From Paenibacillus taichungensis (GTDB lineage: Bacteria > Bacillota > Bacilli > Paenibacillales > Paenibacillaceae): a stretch of DNA of 64,000 nt. Under the pieces are notes generated by a model. It saw only the letters and a program-made list of their open reading frames with translations. It made no database searches and had not been told where the DNA came from. Below, in pieces: positions 17,149 to 25,663 of this stretch. Position numbers and translations under genes: made by a program. Each line of letters begins with the position of its first letter. Position 1 is the first letter of the stretch. Location: contig NZ_QEVW01000014.1 in NCBI RefSeq assembly GCF_003287275.1, forward strand, positions 248,001 through 312,000. The letters run 5' to 3'.

Positions 17149-18576
17149 CTACAACACCAGAAATTGCGTTCCACACCCCTTCCCGGAAACCAAAGCTGCT
17201 TCCAGCTCCTCTTGATCTCCTTTGTCCAATAACACCACATTTTCAGGATACAGCTTGCCTAACAAAGCCCACTGTACAAGTTCATTCCCACCTGTTGAAA
17301 TGAAATGGACCCCAGCGTCCGTATTTGTCACCAACCCGGGATGCGACAGAATGTCTGCTACCTGATGAATGCTGGTCGATGTTCGCTCCACGGCAGTATC
17401 CTTGGAATGGTTGTTTTGTTCAGGCCGATATGAAAATCGATGCCCCCTGAAAAGCTGACCGAGATCTACAGTGAATGCGTGACCTTCCCTCTCCAAACTG
17501 AAACGCACCGTTGTTCGATCTGAATCTGTATTCGGCAGCAACCGTGCGACAGATGGAGAATCAATGTTGGCTTCTGCAACGCGAAGGTGATCTTTGCTGC
17601 CCGGTATACCCGCTCCCGCTTCCCTACGTGGTGCAGCATAATAATCGTCATATTCGTATTCGAATGAGATGGCAACTAAATCTTGTGTATCTTCAGTCTC
17701 AATGGTTTGTACCGGATGCCACTTCAGAAGATAACGTGAAGCAGTACCAGCCGACTCTCCCAAGCCAGCTGGAAATACGGTTCCTAGAGAATATTGAAAA
17801 CCATAACCAGCAGAGGTCAAACCCGAGCTAACGACACTCTGTGCATATTGAACAATCGCCTTGTGAGTTAATTCCTTCCCGAGCAATTGAGTTAAAAAGA
17901 TCTTACGGGCAGGCTCCAGAAAACGTAATCCTTTGAATTGCGTGTGTTCCTTGACTTCAAAGGGTACTTGTTCCCAATTGGCAAAGGGAAGTAATGCATC
18001 CCGCAGCAATACAAATTGGTGCAAGTATTCATTATATAGCTGCATAACTTTTGGTCCCCCAGCGGGTCCCCAAACCTGAGCTATAGCTTCCGGTATCAGA
18101 GTATGACCGTAGCAATGACTTCTAAATTCCAGCTCTCCAAGAGTTTCCGGCCCATATTGCGCCAGTGCCCTCTTTTCAGAATTAATCTCTCGTGCCCAGA
18201 GAACCAATTGTTCACCAATGCGTGCAGCCTGTGCCGTAATTTCAACACCCGCTTTATCCTTCAAAGCCAAAGGTCCAAGCGGTAGTGATGAAAGATCACC
18301 GGAGATTGCCAAATTGGCCTGAAGGCTGTCCAATAACACCGAAGGATTACCGTCTATCGGTTCGCCAAGCTGAACCAGTATGGCTTCAAGCAGTTTATCC
18401 AGCTCTATGACGACCTCTTTTGCTCTATATATGCCGTCAGGCAATTTCCAATTCAAAGCCGCATTCTCTCCTGTTCTAATCGAGTCCTGTGAATATGTGC
18501 CAATGAGATACTCCACATCTATTGCGTTTCCCCATTCGATACGTTTATCTTTCAAGTGAAGTTGATACGCTGGCAT
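17149..18576 (-). CDS. Unrecognised 475-aa cytoplasmic protein
   Basis: I do not recognise this protein. It has no signal peptide, membrane span or obvious cofactor motif. It begins MPAYQLHLKDKRIEWGNAID. A central Y/D-rich acidic patch (Y-E-Y-D-D-Y-Y) occurs near residue 310. The last third (G-V-H-F-I-S-T-G-G, then N-V-V-L-L-D-K-G-D) looks like alternating beta/alpha. Start ATG 18576 has AAGGGGTGG 6 nt upstream. It is convergent to the HxlR pair, and its upstream region carries an exact copy of the TAGTACGCACT motif found at the arginase/HxlR gap. That suggests co-regulation with those genes. Function unknown. Confidence 0.85.
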   Translation of the reverse strand: MPAYQLHLKDKRIEWGNAIDVEYLIGTYSQDSIRTGENAALNWKLPDGIYRAKEVVIELDKLLEAILVQLGEPIDGNPSVLLDSLQANLAISGDLSSLPLGPLALKDKAGVEITAQAARIGEQLVLWAREINSEKRALAQYGPETLGELEFRSHCYGHTLIPEAIAQVWGPAGGPKVMQLYNEYLHQFVLLRDALLPFANWEQVPFEVKEHTQFKGLRFLEPARKIFLTQLLGKELTHKAIVQYAQSVVSSGLTSAGYGFQYSLGTVFPAGLGESAGTASRYLLKWHPVQTIETEDTQDLVAISFEYEYDDYYAAPRREAGAGIPGSKDHLRVAEANIDSPSVARLLPNTDSDRTTVRFSLEREGHAFTVDLGQLFRGHRFSYRPEQNNHSKDTAVERTSTSIHQVADILSHPGLVTNTDAGVHFISTGGNELVQWALLGKLYPENVVLLDKGDQEELEAALVSGKGCGTQFLVL

Positions 18577-18879
18577 TTATTCCACCCCTTCAGTACGATT
18601 TATATATTGAACGACAATTCAACTTGCCCTTCGAATGTTAGATTATCAGGTGTCCTGATCGCTGAATAGTACGCACTTTTTTGTATGATCCGATCATTTT
18701 TGTGTCGTAGGATACTTTTTGATCCTGCAAAAACAAAGAATCGAATGGTACGATTTTTTAACAAGTTTTCCATCCTGTGCTTGTAAAACGAGCTTGCAGG
18801 TACAGTAGAAAAAAGCCGCTGTTAGGCGACTCTCCAAGTAACTCCTTCTTTCTCGAATCTTATGCTATATGTTATATAT
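18577..18879. promoter_or_regulatory. Gene-free gap with three GTACG boxes and a LysR terminator
   Basis: Upstream of the 475-aa gene, three similar boxes occur roughly 75 bp apart: CAGTACGATTTA (from 18592), TAGTACGCACTTTT (18667) and GGTACGATTTTTT (about 18748). The middle one shares 11 bp with the site at 16283-16293. At 18811-18830 a GCCGC/GCGAC hairpin with an A run forms a minus-strand terminator for the LysR gene. Nothing coding is seen. Confidence 0.4.
18811..18830 (-). terminator. Terminator of the LysR gene
   Basis: On the minus strand GTCGC, a 6-nt loop, GCGGC (one G-T pair) and then TTTTTT, 50 bp after the LysR stop. Confidence 0.65.
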
Positions 18880-19773
18880 CTAGACTTCATTAAAGCTTCG
18901 CATGACGTCTACAAAATGATCGACTTGCGAGGACTGATTGCTGCGCAGCCAGCAGATTGCCAAAGTTAATTCAAAACTTGGTTCCGTGAGCGGGATAAAC
19001 GTAACGTCATTCTCAAACATTTTACTCATGCATCCAAGTACAAAAGCGACACCGATGCCCGTGGCTACGAGACCGACTACTGCTTGGTCACTTGCCGCTT
19101 GCTGCACAATATGGGGTGTGAACCCAGCCTGGCGACATAAAAGAATAAAGGAGTCGAACAAGGCTGGCGAATCATTCCGATTTAAGATAACGAAGGATTC
19201 ATTTTTTAAATCTGCGAGAGTAATGTGTTGTTTATCCGATAAAAGATGTTTTTTGGGCAGAGCTACGACGAGGGGCTCCTTTGAAAATGGAAGCCAATTC
19301 ATGCTGTGTTCACTATGCTTGTCATTTAGATCAACTGAAAAACCAATATCTATTTCGCCCTGTAACAGTTTTTGCTCCACTTGATCGGATTCCATCTCTT
19401 GCATAACAATCTCGACATCGGGATAGAGCTCACGATAAAGCCGTATAGCACTTGGCAAAACGGTATATAGCATAATTCCAAAATAACCGATGGTCAGCCT
19501 TCCTCTTCTGCCGGTTTCTGCTCTTTTGGCTTCGTCTATCCCCCGTTGCAAATGCTTGAAAGCGAGTTGGACTTCTGCTAATAGTGCCTCTCCAGCCATA
19601 GTCAATTCGACTTTGCGTGTTGTTCGTTTGAATAGCTTGAGGTCAAGCTCATTCTCTAATTGCCCAATTTGGTGGCTTACCGTCTGCTGGGAAGCATGCA
19701 AACGTTCAGCTGCACGGCCAAAATGCAATTGACTGGCAACCTCCACAAAATATTTTAATTGCTGAAGCTCCAC
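18880..19773 (-). CDS. LysR-family transcriptional regulator
   Basis: A 297-aa regulator. Residues 1-60 are the classic LysR helix-turn-helix (L-K-Y-F-V-E-V-A, R-A-A-E-R-L-H-A-S-Q-Q-T-V-S-H-Q-I). Residues about 90-295 form the periplasmic-binding-like sensor. The start is GTG at 19773 with AAGGAG 8 nt upstream. It is divergent from a drug-efflux-type MFS gene 163 bp away, the common arrangement in which LysR controls its neighbour. Ligand unknown. Confidence 0.93.
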   Translation of the reverse strand: MELQQLKYFVEVASQLHFGRAAERLHASQQTVSHQIGQLENELDLKLFKRTTRKVELTMAGEALLAEVQLAFKHLQRGIDEAKRAETGRRGRLTIGYFGIMLYTVLPSAIRLYRELYPDVEIVMQEMESDQVEQKLLQGEIDIGFSVDLNDKHSEHSMNWLPFSKEPLVVALPKKHLLSDKQHITLADLKNESFVILNRNDSPALFDSFILLCRQAGFTPHIVQQAASDQAVVGLVATGIGVAFVLGCMSKMFENDVTFIPLTEPSFELTLAICWLRSNQSSQVDHFVDVMRSFNEV

Positions 19774-19936
19774 TTTCTTGTCTCCTTAACGATTCTAATA
19801 AGTTTTTTAAAGTTATTATACTATTTGAATTGTTAATCAACAAAATATCCGGTGTATTTCGAGTAAATAAACCTCCTTATACTTAGGTAGTGGATGAAAC
19901 GAAAAAAAAGAAACCACATCAATAGGAGGCAATAAA

Positions 19937-21418
19937 ATGATATCAGAAGGAAGTAGTTCAACGAAGACAGATTTGGATTTAAGCTCTATAAAACGAGGGC
20001 CTATTATCATAGCCTTGATCATAGGAGCATTTGTAGCGATATTAAATGAAACATTGCTTGGTATTGCATTTCCGGATTTAATGAAGCAATTCGAAGTAGG
20101 AGCGTCCACAATTCAATGGCTATCCACTGTCTATATGCTGATTATCGGTATACTGGTACCCGTGACAGCCATGCTTCAGCAATGGTTTACCACACGACAG
20201 ATGTTTTTATCGGCGATGCTACTCTTTTTGGTAGGTACAATAATTTGCGGATTTTCCGGTTCTTTTCCTGTACTTTTAATTGGACGAATCATTCAAGCAT
20301 CGGGTACTGGATTACTGATTCCGGTTATGATGAATACCATTCTTATTATTTTTCCACCAAGCAATCGTGGTGCGGCTATGGGCATGATGGGTCTCGTTCT
20401 CATGTTCGGTCCAGCTATTGGTCCTACCTTATCAGGTCTTATTATTGATTCCTTATCATGGCATTGGTTATTTTTCCTTGTTATTCCGTTAGTCGTGGTT
20501 TCCATTGTGTTCGGATTTATGTATTTGGAAAATGTTTCTGATATTACAAAACCGAAGGTTGATCTGTTATCGATCTTACTCTCAACAATCGGTTTCGGTG
20601 GTATCGTTTACGGTTTCAGTACAGCCGGCGAAGTATCATGGTCAGAACCAGAGGTCATTTGGACCATTGCTACAGGCTTCGTATCCCTTATCTTGTTCAC
20701 CTGGCGACAGCTGGTCGTCAAAGAACCCATGATGGATTTGCGGGCATTCAAATATCCGATGTTTGCTCTAACTGTCTCTCTAATGATCGTCATGACAATG
20801 ACACTCTTCTCGACAGCGCTTATATTGCCACTATATATGCAGCAGGCTATGATGATGACAGCCTTGGCAGCAGGCTTGACATTAATGCCGGGAGGTATCG
20901 CCAATGGAATCATGTCTCCAATCTCTGGCAAGCTTTTCGATAAATTTGGACCGAGAGTGTTGATCCTACCTGGACTTGTCATTACAGCTGTTTCCTTATT
21001 CCTGCTATCCAGAGTTGATCTCGGAACGAGTACAGGAGTATTAATTACGCTTCACATCATTTTGATGATTGGCATCTCCATGATTATGATGCCTGCACAA
21101 ACGACTGGGCTTAATCAACTTCCCAAGAAGCTTTATCCACATGGCACTGCCATTATGAGTACGTTACAGCAGGTTTCGGGAGCAATCGGTACAGCATTGT
21201 TCATTAGCATATTTTCAAACGGAACTAAAAAATATTTGGAATCCTCCTCAGATCCCATGGCACCTGCCGAAGCGATAAACGGATTAGTGAGCGGGATGCA
21301 AGTCGCGATTCAGGTTGCTTTTTTCATTAGTCTTCTTGCTTTGTTGCTAGGATTCTTCGTTAAACGTACCCAAGCTCCTGATGAAGCTCAAGTGGGACAT
21401 GATCAACCGATGCATTAG
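19937..21418 (+). CDS. MFS multidrug efflux transporter, DHA2 (EmrB/QacA) family
   Basis: A 493-aa membrane protein with about 14 hydrophobic spans, as in DHA2 (14-TM) drug:H+ antiporters. Motif A/C-like stretches are visible (L-N-E-T-L-L-G-I-A-F-P-D-L; G-R-I-I-Q-A-S-G-T-G-L-L-I-P). This pattern is shared with EmrB, QacA and Bacillus Mdr-type pumps. SD AGGAGG is 8 nt before the ATG. Divergent from the LysR gene and followed by a strong hairpin, so probably a monocistronic, LysR-regulated efflux pump. Substrates unknown. Confidence 0.93.
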   Translation: MISEGSSSTKTDLDLSSIKRGPIIIALIIGAFVAILNETLLGIAFPDLMKQFEVGASTIQWLSTVYMLIIGILVPVTAMLQQWFTTRQMFLSAMLLFLVGTIICGFSGSFPVLLIGRIIQASGTGLLIPVMMNTILIIFPPSNRGAAMGMMGLVLMFGPAIGPTLSGLIIDSLSWHWLFFLVIPLVVVSIVFGFMYLENVSDITKPKVDLLSILLSTIGFGGIVYGFSTAGEVSWSEPEVIWTIATGFVSLILFTWRQLVVKEPMMDLRAFKYPMFALTVSLMIVMTMTLFSTALILPLYMQQAMMMTALAAGLTLMPGGIANGIMSPISGKLFDKFGPRVLILPGLVITAVSLFLLSRVDLGTSTGVLITLHIILMIGISMIMMPAQTTGLNQLPKKLYPHGTAIMSTLQQVSGAIGTALFISIFSNGTKKYLESSSDPMAPAEAINGLVSGMQVAIQVAFFISLLALLLGFFVKRTQAPDEAQVGHDQPMH

Positions 21419-21440
21419 AAGGAATACAACAGTCCAAATA

Positions 21441-21480
21441 AGGGATGCCAACGCTAATCTACATTAGCGTGAGCATCCCT
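21441..21480. terminator. Interrupted hairpin after the efflux gene
   Basis: AGGGATGC and ACGCTAAT pair with ATTAGCGT and GCATCCCT around a 4-nt loop; two-base internal bulges separate the halves. There is no T run, so its role as a terminator is likely but unproven. Confidence 0.6.
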
Positions 21481-21561
21481 GTATGTTCAACGATTTAATT
21501 TTCAACGTATGAGCCTGGGCGTACTGCAATAGTATAGTTAGAATACTTTTGATTATTTCGA

Positions 21562-22401
21562 CTATTCTCCGCGAGCAACACGAAAACCCTGATCCGGACC
21601 AAAACCATTTGCATCGAATTTGCCTCGAAAAGCGATCTCGTTATTGTTAACACCACCGATCCAGCCTCCGCCTTTTACAACCCGAAATGAAGCAATTTGA
21701 TTCTCAGCATCGCTATACCAGTCCCAGCACCATTCTCTTACATTGCCAGACATATCGTAGATACCAAGCTCGTTGGGCTGTTGGGTACCAATCGATTGGG
21801 TTTTGTTTTTGTTGCTCTCTATGGCAGGCCAGTTCCAGTCTCCAGTTAAAATTTTGTCCCCGGCGTTCTTCCAATACCATGCGACTTCGTCAGCTTTGTT
21901 GCTGCCGCTGTACGTGTAATTCTTGCTCTCCTGACCTCCGCCTGCAGCATATTCCCATTCCGCTTCTGTAGGCAGTCGGTATCCGTTAGTTCCCTCATTG
22001 ATGGTTACTGTCCATTTTATATTATCGTTATCATTCTTATTATTCAGGTCTTGGGTATTCTTATCGATGTTGTAGTGCGGCTTTAAGCCCTCTTTTATAC
22101 TTCTTTGATTGCAATACTCTACCGCGTCATACCAACTCACCATTTCTACCGGTAATTGATCACCTTTGAATCCGGAGGGGTTATTTCCCATCACATCTTC
22201 CCACTCTTTTTGAGTTACCTCATATTTCCCGATATAAAAGTTCGACAGAGTCTCATTTCTTCCAGCAAAATTGGACTTATTGTTTTTAAACGTTCCACCT
22301 TGCACGAATACAAGGTTATCCTTCGGTTCGGGTTTATCCTGCGAACAAGCACTAATTACTAGCATTGTTGCTATTAAAAAGAACATTAATAGCTTTCTCA
22401 T
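21562..22401 (-). CDS. SUMF1/FGE-sulfatase-domain lipoprotein lacking catalytic cysteines
   Basis: A 279-aa lipoprotein with lipobox V-I-S-A-C (residue about 19). The rest is a formylglycine-generating-enzyme (SUMF1/DUF323) fold: F-V-Q-G-G-T-F, Y-E-V-T-Q-K-E-W, R-L-P-T-E-A-E-W-E-Y-A-A-G, G-N-V-R-E-W-C-W-D-W and a final G-F-R-V-A-R. In true FGEs the segment after GG(S/W) holds two active-site Cys; here it reads V-K-G-G-G-W-I-G-G-V-N-N-N-E with none. It is therefore probably a surface binding or scaffold protein, not a sulfatase activator. SD AAAGGAG precedes the ATG. It lies 201 bp downstream of xynA; no sulfatase gene is nearby. Confidence 0.88.
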   Translation of the reverse strand: MRKLLMFFLIATMLVISACSQDKPEPKDNLVFVQGGTFKNNKSNFAGRNETLSNFYIGKYEVTQKEWEDVMGNNPSGFKGDQLPVEMVSWYDAVEYCNQRSIKEGLKPHYNIDKNTQDLNNKNDNDNIKWTVTINEGTNGYRLPTEAEWEYAAGGGQESKNYTYSGSNKADEVAWYWKNAGDKILTGDWNWPAIESNKNKTQSIGTQQPNELGIYDMSGNVREWCWDWYSDAENQIASFRVVKGGGWIGGVNNNEIAFRGKFDANGFGPDQGFRVARGE

Positions 22402-22469
22402 TGAACGATCTCCTTTAAGCTAATGGGAAGATATGGATATGATGCCGTCCATTCGCATCCGGCAACATC

Positions 22470-22500
22470 GAAGACCGTTTTTCTGACTGAAACGGCCTTC
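22470..22500 (-). terminator. Weak hairpin after xynA
   Basis: GAAGACCGTTT and AAACGGCCTTC pair with one mismatch around a 9-nt loop, 100 bp downstream of xynA. No U tract follows. Confidence 0.4.
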
Positions 22501-22602
22501 AACATATCCGGAATGATGGTAGAACTGAAGAAAGAACATTGAGCCTGTCCCTAATGTATAAAAATCTGATTTACTTTCATTAAACGGAAGATCGTGGATT
22601 GC

Positions 22603-23238
22603 TTACCACACCGTTACGTTGGAACTTCCACTACTTTGATATCCTTCTGTCGCTAACACCTGGTAAGACCAACTGCTACCCAGATTCATTCCTTTGCTTG
22701 CCCATGCGTTAACATGGTTGCTGAAAGTAATTGCGGAGTTAACCCCGGTCGCTCTCTTCGACTGTCTTACGCTCCAGTACTGGGCAAAGGTTTGTGTGCC
22801 ATCAATGGAAGGCGCATTATATCGCATCGTTGTATAGATGTCATAAGTGCCTCCATCACTGTTGACAGTTCCTTTAAACGTTCCTGTTGGTCGGTATGTG
22901 CCCCAACTATCTACAACGTAATATTCAATGAGTGCATTTCTCGTCCACCCGTAGAGCGTCAAATACCCATTGCCAGATGGTGCAAAGACACCTGCATTAT
23001 AGTTAATTGTCCGGTTTGGAGATCCAACATTCCAGCCTTTACCAACAACAAAATTCCCCGTATTTTGCCATGTCACGCTGTAATTTCCGCCCGATCCATT
23101 CACAGCATTAACCGTGCCGCCCCCATCGGTCCAATTTTGCCAATAATCTGTCGCTGCACTTGAGGTTGCTGCAAACACGCCAAAACTCATGGAAGCCGCA
23201 AGAATGACCGTCAACATTTTTTTGCTAAATTTAAACAT
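22603..23238 (-). CDS. xynA: Endo-1,4-beta-xylanase, GH11
   Basis: A 211-aa secreted GH11 xylanase. The signal peptide covers residues 1 to about 28; mature protein starts near A-T-D-Y-W-Q-N-W-T-D, as in B. subtilis XynA. Catalytic glutamates are E105 (L-I-E-Y-Y-V-V-D, nucleophile) and E198 (A-T-E-G-Y-Q-S, acid/base). The length is that of a single-domain enzyme with no carbohydrate-binding module. It cuts beta-1,4-xylan outside the cell. SD GGGAGGT is near the ATG. The leader is about 115 nt, with an additional strong SD-like element and a cre-like site at the promoter. Probably monocistronic. Confidence 0.96.
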   Translation of the reverse strand: MFKFSKKMLTVILAASMSFGVFAATSSAATDYWQNWTDGGGTVNAVNGSGGNYSVTWQNTGNFVVGKGWNVGSPNRTINYNAGVFAPSGNGYLTLYGWTRNALIEYYVVDSWGTYRPTGTFKGTVNSDGGTYDIYTTMRYNAPSIDGTQTFAQYWSVRQSKRATGVNSAITFSNHVNAWASKGMNLGSSWSYQVLATEGYQSSGSSNVTVW

Positions 23239-23343
23239 ACTCTACCTCCCAATATGGTTTTATTTTCACTATCGACTGCTTTCGTCTGATTCTCGGTTGA
23301 AGTTCTCTATTGCCATTTGAAGCAATTCTTTTTTTTACTTTTA

Positions 23344-23382
23344 CCTCCTTTCTGACTAAATTATAGAATGATAGCGGTTACA
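23344..23382 (-). promoter_or_regulatory. xynA promoter with cre-like site and GAAAGGAGG leader element
   Basis: On the minus strand a TATAAT -10 box lies at 23365-23360. Immediately upstream is TGTAACCGCTATCA (23382-23369), matching the CcpA cre consensus except at one position. About 8 nt after the -10 box is GAAAGGAGG (23352-23344), with no start codon at usable distance; xynA starts about 105 nt further on. The same 9-mer at an mRNA 5' end is the STAB-SD stabiliser known from B. thuringiensis cry3A. No good -35 box is seen. Confidence 0.55.
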
Positions 23383-23485
23383 TAAAAACCTGACAAACTA
23401 AAGATTAATCTCTAATATGTTTAGATTTATGTCTGTTCCCCTTCTAAAAATCGACTTGTACCTACAAGAAAACAAATATGTAAAA

Positions 23486-23505
23486 AGCCGCCCAGAAGGG
23501 CGGCT
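23486..23505 (-). terminator. Rho-independent terminator
   Basis: AGCCGCCC / GGGCGGCT stem with a 4-nt loop; minus-strand TTTTT follows. It terminates the RsiV-like gene 30 bp upstream. Confidence 0.85.
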
Positions 23506-23535
23506 GAGAAAATAAATGCTATGCTTAGAAATTAT

Positions 23536-24449
23536 CTAATACCTTTCAACCTCTACTGCGTCATCTGTACCCTCAACCCACATATAATAGCGTGTTTTAT
23601 CTTTATATATGCGTACTTTCGGATAAAACGAATAGGATTGAAGGCTAAAAAAATTTGGCTCAACTTGCTTCCATACTTCACCATTTAAGAGTTGATAACT
23701 ATTCCTTATACTGTATCCATTAAAATATTCGATCTCAGTATCAACATAATCAGTCACATTGTTTTGGAGATAATCTAAATAAGTAATAAGAGGGTCCAAT
23801 CTATTTATCTCTTCATTTAGCTGTGAGAATGGAACCTTTATATCTATGAATCCCTCTGACAATTCTGCAACTTGAGAGGGATAAAATCGAACAATTATAC
23901 CATTATCGTAGTAATAAAATGGTGTGGAAGAGTTTATTGGAATATCATATATACTCTTTTCATAAATTGTAATTCCCTTATTATACTTGAGCTGAAGGTT
24001 ATGAGATAAAATAGACACAAGATTGGCCTTTTTTTGATCAGAATCTACTACATCGTATAATGTAATTCTGTCACCTGTTGCAAGATCAAAATTATAAATA
24101 ATGGATACATATGTTCCTATATTATCATCGCTGTAACTGAGTCCATCTGTGTAAGCTACAGATAATATTTTATTATTATTGTAAGTAGTTTTCACGCTCG
24201 TTTTGTACCAAGCTACACTATTATTCTGTTGGAGTGCCTTATTGCCATTAGCTACATCTACTGTATGTTCCTTTAAAGTATCATTTATTTTTTTATAACT
24301 ATTGCATTTCCACCACTAATTTGAACATACGGTTGACCTTTATAGGTATGTACAGCGGTTTTAATTGTTGTTGAAGCTTCCGTTGAATTTGATGAGAATA
24401 ATACGTAACTCGTTAAGAATAATAGTGTTGCGAAGATTAATTTCTTCAA
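23536..24449 (-). pseudogene. RsiV-like (DUF3298) secreted protein, frameshifted
   Basis: Two frames together encode one plausible exported protein. From TTG 24449 (GGAGG upstream) one frame reads a signal peptide, K-K-L-I-F-A-T-L-L-F-L-T-S-Y-V-L-F, then H-T-Y-K-G-Q-P-Y-V-Q-I-S-G-G-N-A before hitting a stop. At about 24305 the neighbouring frame continues N-S-Y-K-K-I-N-D-T-L-K-E-H and runs to the stop at 23536. It contains T-Y-V-S-I-I-Y-N-F-D-L-A-T-G-D-R-I-T-L and F-Y-Y-Y-D-N-G-I-I-V-R-F, typical of the DUF3298/RsiV C-terminal domain. One missing base near the A/T-rich run explains it: a real inactivating indel or a sequencing error. A short GTG start at 24195 would give a headless protein. 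Confidence 0.65.
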
Positions 24450-24751
24450 TATGACCTTGCACCTCCAACATTTCTATACCATCTGTGTATTTACTCAATA
24501 ATAAAAGTTTACCATTTTGAATTCAGTTTTTTGCTCAAATATTGTAGCTGTCTAAGCTAAATGATCTCCCCTCCTTTTTTTATTTTACCATTAATTTTAT
24601 TTTTGAAGGAACTGTCTATATCTCAAAATGTCATCTTAACACTTTTTTTAAGAAGTTATATCCTGCCCTTCCCCGTTTCTACCCCGTATCCTTTTACGAA
24701 GTTGATTCGTTTACAAAGAGATACTATATTTTTCTACGGAGGACTAAAATT
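24450..24751. promoter_or_regulatory. AT-rich divergent gap with promoter for the MBL-fold gene
   Basis: TTGATT (24702-24707), a 17-bp spacer and TATATT (24725-24730) give a plus-strand promoter whose start would fall just before the GGAGG at 24738, leaving a very short leader. The rest is AT-rich with no recognisable element. Confidence 0.45.
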
Positions 24752-25414
24752 ATGGAAATTGCAAAGGGAGTCGAAATGCTTCATCTGGACTATCATGGGA
24801 ATGTGATCCACCCCATTCTTTTAAAGGACCATGAAATGACTATTCTAATAGACACTGGTTTTCCAGGTCAATTTGAGGATTTACGTGTGGCAATGGAGAA
24901 GGCTGGCGTTTCAATAGACCAATTAAATGCAGTTATTTTGACCCATCAGGATGTAGATCATATAGGGAATCTTCCAGAGATTTTGCATACGGGTGGTAAC
25001 ACTATTAAAGTATATGCACACGAAATGGATAAGCCGTACATCCAAGGGGAACTGCCTCTAATCAAAGATAGTCACCTGGAGAATCCCCCGAAGGGCACAG
25101 TAAACCATACTTTAATAGATGGTCAGGAACTGCCGTTTTGCGGCGCTATTCGCGTTATTCACACGCCTGGACACACACCCGGTCATATCAGTCTTTATTT
25201 GAAGGAAAGTAAAACTCTCATTGCCGGGGACTCCATGTACAGTGTAGACGGTATGCTTGGTGGAATTCACGCCCCGACTACACCGGATATGAACGCAGCA
25301 AAACTCTCGTTAAGAAAGTATGCAGATCTCGACATTACATCCGTTGTTTGTTACCACGGAGGATTGAGTGATGTTAATGTGAAAGATCAGATAGCAGCTC
25401 TCAACCAAGATTAA
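24752..25414 (+). CDS. MBL-fold metallo-hydrolase
   Basis: A 220-aa cytoplasmic metallo-beta-lactamase-fold hydrolase. The metal motif is T-H65-Q-D67-V-D69-H70-I-G, where the second His of the usual HxHxDH is Asp, a known variant. H-T-P-G-H-T-P-G-H, G-D-S-M-Y-S and a late Y-H-G-G supply further ligands. It resembles glyoxalase II/lactonase-like enzymes of Bacillus. SD GGAGG is 9 nt before the ATG. A terminator follows. Substrate unknown; thioester, lactone or phosphodiester hydrolysis are all possible. Confidence 0.9.
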   Translation: MEIAKGVEMLHLDYHGNVIHPILLKDHEMTILIDTGFPGQFEDLRVAMEKAGVSIDQLNAVILTHQDVDHIGNLPEILHTGGNTIKVYAHEMDKPYIQGELPLIKDSHLENPPKGTVNHTLIDGQELPFCGAIRVIHTPGHTPGHISLYLKESKTLIAGDSMYSVDGMLGGIHAPTTPDMNAAKLSLRKYADLDITSVVCYHGGLSDVNVKDQIAALNQD

Positions 25415-25493
25415 AGTTTCAATATACACTTTCGGTGAGTATTATTCAGTTATTTAAAATCAGTCTGCTCATTTTGCTGTCATTGTAAATCGT

Positions 25494-25538
25494 AAAGACG
25501 ATTCTTCAGGTGCTCGCCACCCGTGGAACGTCTTTTTT
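25494..25538 (+). terminator. Terminator after the MBL-fold gene
   Basis: AAAGACG (25494-25500) pairs with CGTCTTT (25529-25535) and an inner GGTG/CACC stem; a T run follows. Confidence 0.7.
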
Positions 25539-25561
25539 CGTTGAAGAGAATAAGTAAATCA

Positions 25562-25637
25562 TTGGACATTTTTGTTGCAAACCTATAATTGTTCGTATAA
25601 AATAAAACAAATTAGTTGTTCTATAAATATAGAACAA
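25562..25637 (+). promoter_or_regulatory. Promoter and candidate ArsR operator
   Basis: TTGGAC (25562-25567), 16 bp, TATAAT (25584-25589). About 26 nt further on is a perfect inverted repeat: TTGTTCTATA (25616-25625), AA, then TATAGAACAA (25628-25637). It lies just before the ArsR-type gene, in the position of an autoregulatory operator. Confidence 0.6.
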
Positions 25638-25663
25638 AAAAAGACAGAGGGGAAATTCGAGCT

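Noticed and set aside
23275..23343. Short leader ORF after the GAAAGGAGG element
   Set aside because: The nearest start (TTG) is about 18 nt from the SD, too far for normal initiation, so no leader peptide is called.
24752..25414. MBL-fold gene as a beta-lactamase resistance gene
   Set aside because: Motifs fit the broad glyoxalase/lactonase-like family; there is no signal peptide and no class B beta-lactamase pattern.
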